Of a stretch of DNA of 7,469 nt, positions 5,703 through 7,469 are shown one piece after another. The notes beneath the pieces are model-generated. The model searched no databases. It worked only from the letters and a program-made list of their open reading frames with translations, and was not told the DNA's origin. The stretch is from Verrucomicrobiales bacterium (GTDB lineage Bacteria; Verrucomicrobiota; Verrucomicrobiia; Verrucomicrobiales; DEV007). A program made the position numbers and the translations under genes. Position 1 is the first letter of the stretch. Every line of letters begins with the position of its first letter. Location of the stretch: positions 1-7,469 of the forward strand of contig JABDJT010000042.1 of the NCBI GenBank assembly GCA_013003335.1. Direction: 5' to 3'.

Positions 5703-7208
5703 TTAGTTGCCGCCTTTGGAAGCGGCATCCGGATTTACCGGTGGCAGCTGCTGCGCACCGGGAGCAGCTTCCGGTGCCGGCTCGGGCTCTACCGGCGGGG
5801 CTTCAGCAGCTTTTTTCTTCGCGATCAAATCCTCCCACTCGTGAAGATTGTAGCCCTCTCCGAGGCCGCCGATGGCCCCGAGCAACTCGGAAACACGGGC
5901 GTGCCAGGCTTCCAAATCGGGCGGGGAATTGGTTTTGGCGCGGGAATTGGGGAAAACGAGATAGGTCACGTGCAGATCGCTGACGGGTCGGGAATACGGC
6001 GAGGCTTCCTCGTTTAATTCTTTCGCGATCCGCAGCGAAGCTTCCCCGATTTTGTAGGCCGGGCCGGCATCACCGGCGATGGCGGGGTAAATCTTGTTTT
6101 CGTAAATCACGGCGGCGAAATCACCGATTAGCGGACCGAATTGGGTTTCGTCGCGGCGACCGAGAAACGAAAGCGGGATCACGATGAACGGGTCGGCTTC
6201 GGCGATGAGGAAGCTGCGGGATTTCATTTCCGCGACCCCGGTTTTGAGACGGTCAATTTCAGCCCGGAGAAACCGGTTTCGCTCAATCGACAGGCCGGTG
6301 ATGGCGAATTCCTCCTCGTACCTTTTCAGGTCGGCCGACCACTGTCCGAGCAGCGGGTTTGGCGTGTCAGTCGTCTTTCGCCAGGCGTAGCTCGTGAAGG
6401 GCTGGTAGTGGGTCGACATCGAAATGTAGTCATCGAGTTCCGGCCAGCGGTCGCCGTCTGAGCCGTCGGTGACGACGTCCATCTCGCCCTGGATCAGGAG
6501 CGTTTTTTGCTTCGTTTCGGGGTGGATCAGTTCCAGGACCGTTTCGCAGTCATACAAATTATGTCGCGACAAAATGCGGTCGAGCCGCGTGGCGTTTTGC
6601 TGGATGAACCGCGTTTTCAACTCATAGAGGTGGTGGTAAAACGGCGAGACGGTCGACTTTTCCACCATCTTTTCGAGGTCGGGCAGCATTTTGGGCAAGT
6701 GAGAATTGAGCTTCGCCAGTTCGTCGATGTTTTCGTTCGGCTTCGGTATCGTGAGATTGATCGAGAGGTCGATCGAATAGGAGTCCGGATCTTTTCGCTC
6801 GGTGGCGGCGCGTTTTCCCTGCTCGGTATTGACGGTCGAATTCACCCGGATCTTGTTCCAGAGCTGGGCCGTGTCGGCTTTCTTCCAGCCGACGTAACCG
6901 CTCGGCATCGGGGCCTCTTTTTCCACGATTTTTTCGACGATCTTCGGGACCTCGACTTCCTTGATCACCTCTTTTTCGACAATCACCTCCCGCGGTTCCA
7001 ACCCGAGAAAGTCGGCGATTTTCACCTTCAGGCGGACGCCGCGATCCGTCTGGCCAAGCAGCAGGCCCATCAAGACCACAAACATCGCGCCGCAGGCGAA
7101 TGACAAAAGAAGGAGCACGGGACAACCGCAGCCGCGCATTTTACGGTCGGGGTCATTGGAGTCCGCGTCGGGTTTGTCCTCGGAAAAATCGCTTTTTTTG
7201 CCAGCCAT
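5703..7208 (-). CDS. Membrane-anchored GH75 chitosanase-like protein
   Basis: This 501-aa protein has an acidic, polar N-terminus (1-24), one membrane helix (about 29-52) after RKMRGCGCP, a charged stalk of repeated VEK/KEV units (73-98), a large extracytoplasmic part and a proline-rich tail (470-493). The region about 225-425 resembles glycoside hydrolase family 75, enzymes that cut chitosan. It has GEMDVVTDGSDGDR (241-254), FTSYAW (271-276), ADPFIVIPLSF (338-348) and IGDFAAVIYENKIYPAIAGD-AGPAYKIGEAS (361-391). From memory, the fungal catalytic pair lies in a GD...GE context, matching D380 and E389 here. About 55 residues between the FTSY and ADPF segments look like an insertion with coiled-coil character. 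No cleavable signal peptide is seen; the helix is probably an anchor. Substrate is uncertain: chitosan, a de-acetylated glycan or the cell's own wall. It is first in the minus-strand gene run. Confidence 0.75.
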   Translation of the reverse strand: MAGKKSDFSEDKPDADSNDPDRKMRGCGCPVLLLLSFACGAMFVVLMGLLLGQTDRGVRLKVKIADFLGLEPREVIVEKEVIKEVEVPKIVEKIVEKEAPMPSGYVGWKKADTAQLWNKIRVNSTVNTEQGKRAATERKDPDSYSIDLSINLTIPKPNENIDELAKLNSHLPKMLPDLEKMVEKSTVSPFYHHLYELKTRFIQQNATRLDRILSRHNLYDCETVLELIHPETKQKTLLIQGEMDVVTDGSDGDRWPELDDYISMSTHYQPFTSYAWRKTTDTPNPLLGQWSADLKRYEEEFAITGLSIERNRFLRAEIDRLKTGVAEMKSRSFLIAEADPFIVIPLSFLGRRDETQFGPLIGDFAAVIYENKIYPAIAGDAGPAYKIGEASLRIAKELNEEASPYSRPVSDLHVTYLVFPNSRAKTNSPPDLEAWHARVSELLGAIGGLGEGYNLHEWEDLIAKKKAAEAPPVEPEPAPEAAPGAQQLPPVNPDAASKGGN

Positions 7209-7282
7209 TGTCAGGAGAAGAGAGGTCCCAGACTCTAATTGGCCAATTTCCTTCTGTCGATTTTTTTGGCAAAGTTCCCGGA
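7209..7282. promoter_or_regulatory. Divergent intergenic region with 12-bp palindrome
   Basis: This 74-bp spacer separates the GH75-like gene (leftward) from the cupin gene (rightward) and must hold at least part of both promoters. A perfect 12-bp palindrome, AATTGGCCAATT, lies at 7237-7248, close to the middle, with a related half word TTGGCAA at 7266-7272. Read on the minus strand, TTGCCA before an A run is a possible -35 box, but no clear -10 box follows. The palindrome is a candidate operator. Confidence 0.4.
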
Positions 7283-7469
7283 ATGACCGTCAACCAACTT
7301 TCCGAGCAGGCTCCGTTCACCACCGCGGACGGATCGACCATTCGCAGCATTCTTGATCGCACGAATGCCCCGGTCGAACAGCAAAGCCTGGCCGAGGCGA
7401 GTCTCCCACCGGGCGGCGCGACGGAACGCCATTACCACAAGATTTCGGAGGAAATCTATTTCATTCTCG
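7283..7469 (+). CDS. Cupin-domain protein, 3' end outside the window
   Basis: The frame is open from the ATG at 7283 to the right edge and gives 62 residues. After about 40 residues it reaches SLPPGGATERHYHKISEEIY, a clear first cupin motif: a Gly-rich turn, then H50 and H52 as metal ligands and E57 in the acidic position, leading into a beta strand, YFIL. Cupins of this type bind a metal ion and often a sugar or small acid; the function of this one cannot be told from half a domain. No Shine-Dalgarno sequence is visible. It is transcribed away from the GH75-like gene. Confidence 0.85.
   Translation, partial: MTVNQLSEQAPFTTADGSTIRSILDRTNAPVEQQSLAEASLPPGGATERHYHKISEEIYFIL

Noticed and set aside
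6507..7103. A 198-codon plus-strand open frame opposite the GH75-like gene
   Set aside because: It is an antisense shadow: it is rich in Arg, Phe and Asp, has no plausible domain, and includes the mirror of the charged stalk.
7106..7140. A lipoprotein signal at the cysteine in LLLLSFAC of the GH75-like protein
   Set aside because: Phe stands where a lipobox needs a small residue, and the hydrophobic stretch continues well past the Cys, so a membrane anchor fits better.
119..7208. One amino-sugar utilisation cluster uniting nagA with the GH75-like gene
   Set aside because: The two genes are on opposite strands, more than 4 kb apart, and separated by unrelated genes and a tRNA; no nagB, kinase or sugar-specific regulator is seen.

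Overview
The window is a GC-rich bacterial chromosomal segment of ordinary housekeeping and cell-envelope genes, with no phage, transposon, CRISPR or plasmid functions. Three things together suggest Verrucomicrobiota or a related PVC-type bacterium: the gene mix (a GYF-like/DUF5362-type membrane protein, a bacterial GH75-like enzyme, an unusual CPBP protein), the lack of well-placed Shine-Dalgarno sequences before any start, and a dispersed-looking GC-rich intergenic repeat. This placement is an inference; there is no rRNA or marker gene to prove it.

Layout. Bases 119-1264 (+) encode N-acetylglucosamine-6-phosphate deacetylase (NagA), with all expected metal and catalytic residues. A possible one-helix membrane protein (1277-1447, -) converges on it. 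An AT-richer stretch (about 1463-1631) holds a short direct repeat, a weak promoter candidate and a perfect 7-bp hairpin, and leads into tRNA-Val(GAC) at 1632-1706 with an encoded CCA. Only 10 nt later begins a 354-aa protein (1717-2781, +) that looks like a GT-B type glycosyltransferase of no family I can name. Between it and the next, convergent gene lies a compact repeat element: two 32-bp copies differing at two positions, enclosing two small hairpins.

The right half is a run of four minus-strand genes, in transcription order: a membrane-anchored GH75 chitosanase-like protein (7208-5703), an MFS transporter (5636-4386), a GYF-like/DUF5362-like two-helix membrane protein (4323-3721) and a degenerate CPBP/CAAX-type integral membrane protein (3724-2897, GTG start overlapping the previous stop by four bases). 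The first three are separated by gaps of 62-66 bp and could form one transcription unit; only the last pair is clearly coupled. A cupin-domain protein starts at 7283 (+) and runs off the right edge. It diverges from the GH75 gene across 74 bp that hold a perfect 12-bp palindrome.

How they may work together. NagA handles amino-sugar phosphates from peptidoglycan or chitin turnover, and the GH75-like protein would act on a glucosamine polymer outside the membrane, beside a transporter. An amino-sugar theme is therefore possible, but NagA is on the other strand and over 4 kb away, and nothing proves a shared pathway. I do not see a clearly new defence or mobile system. The most interesting items are the anchored GH75-like protein with its charged stalk, inserted segment and proline-rich tail, the tRNA/glycosyltransferase junction, and the intergenic repeat.
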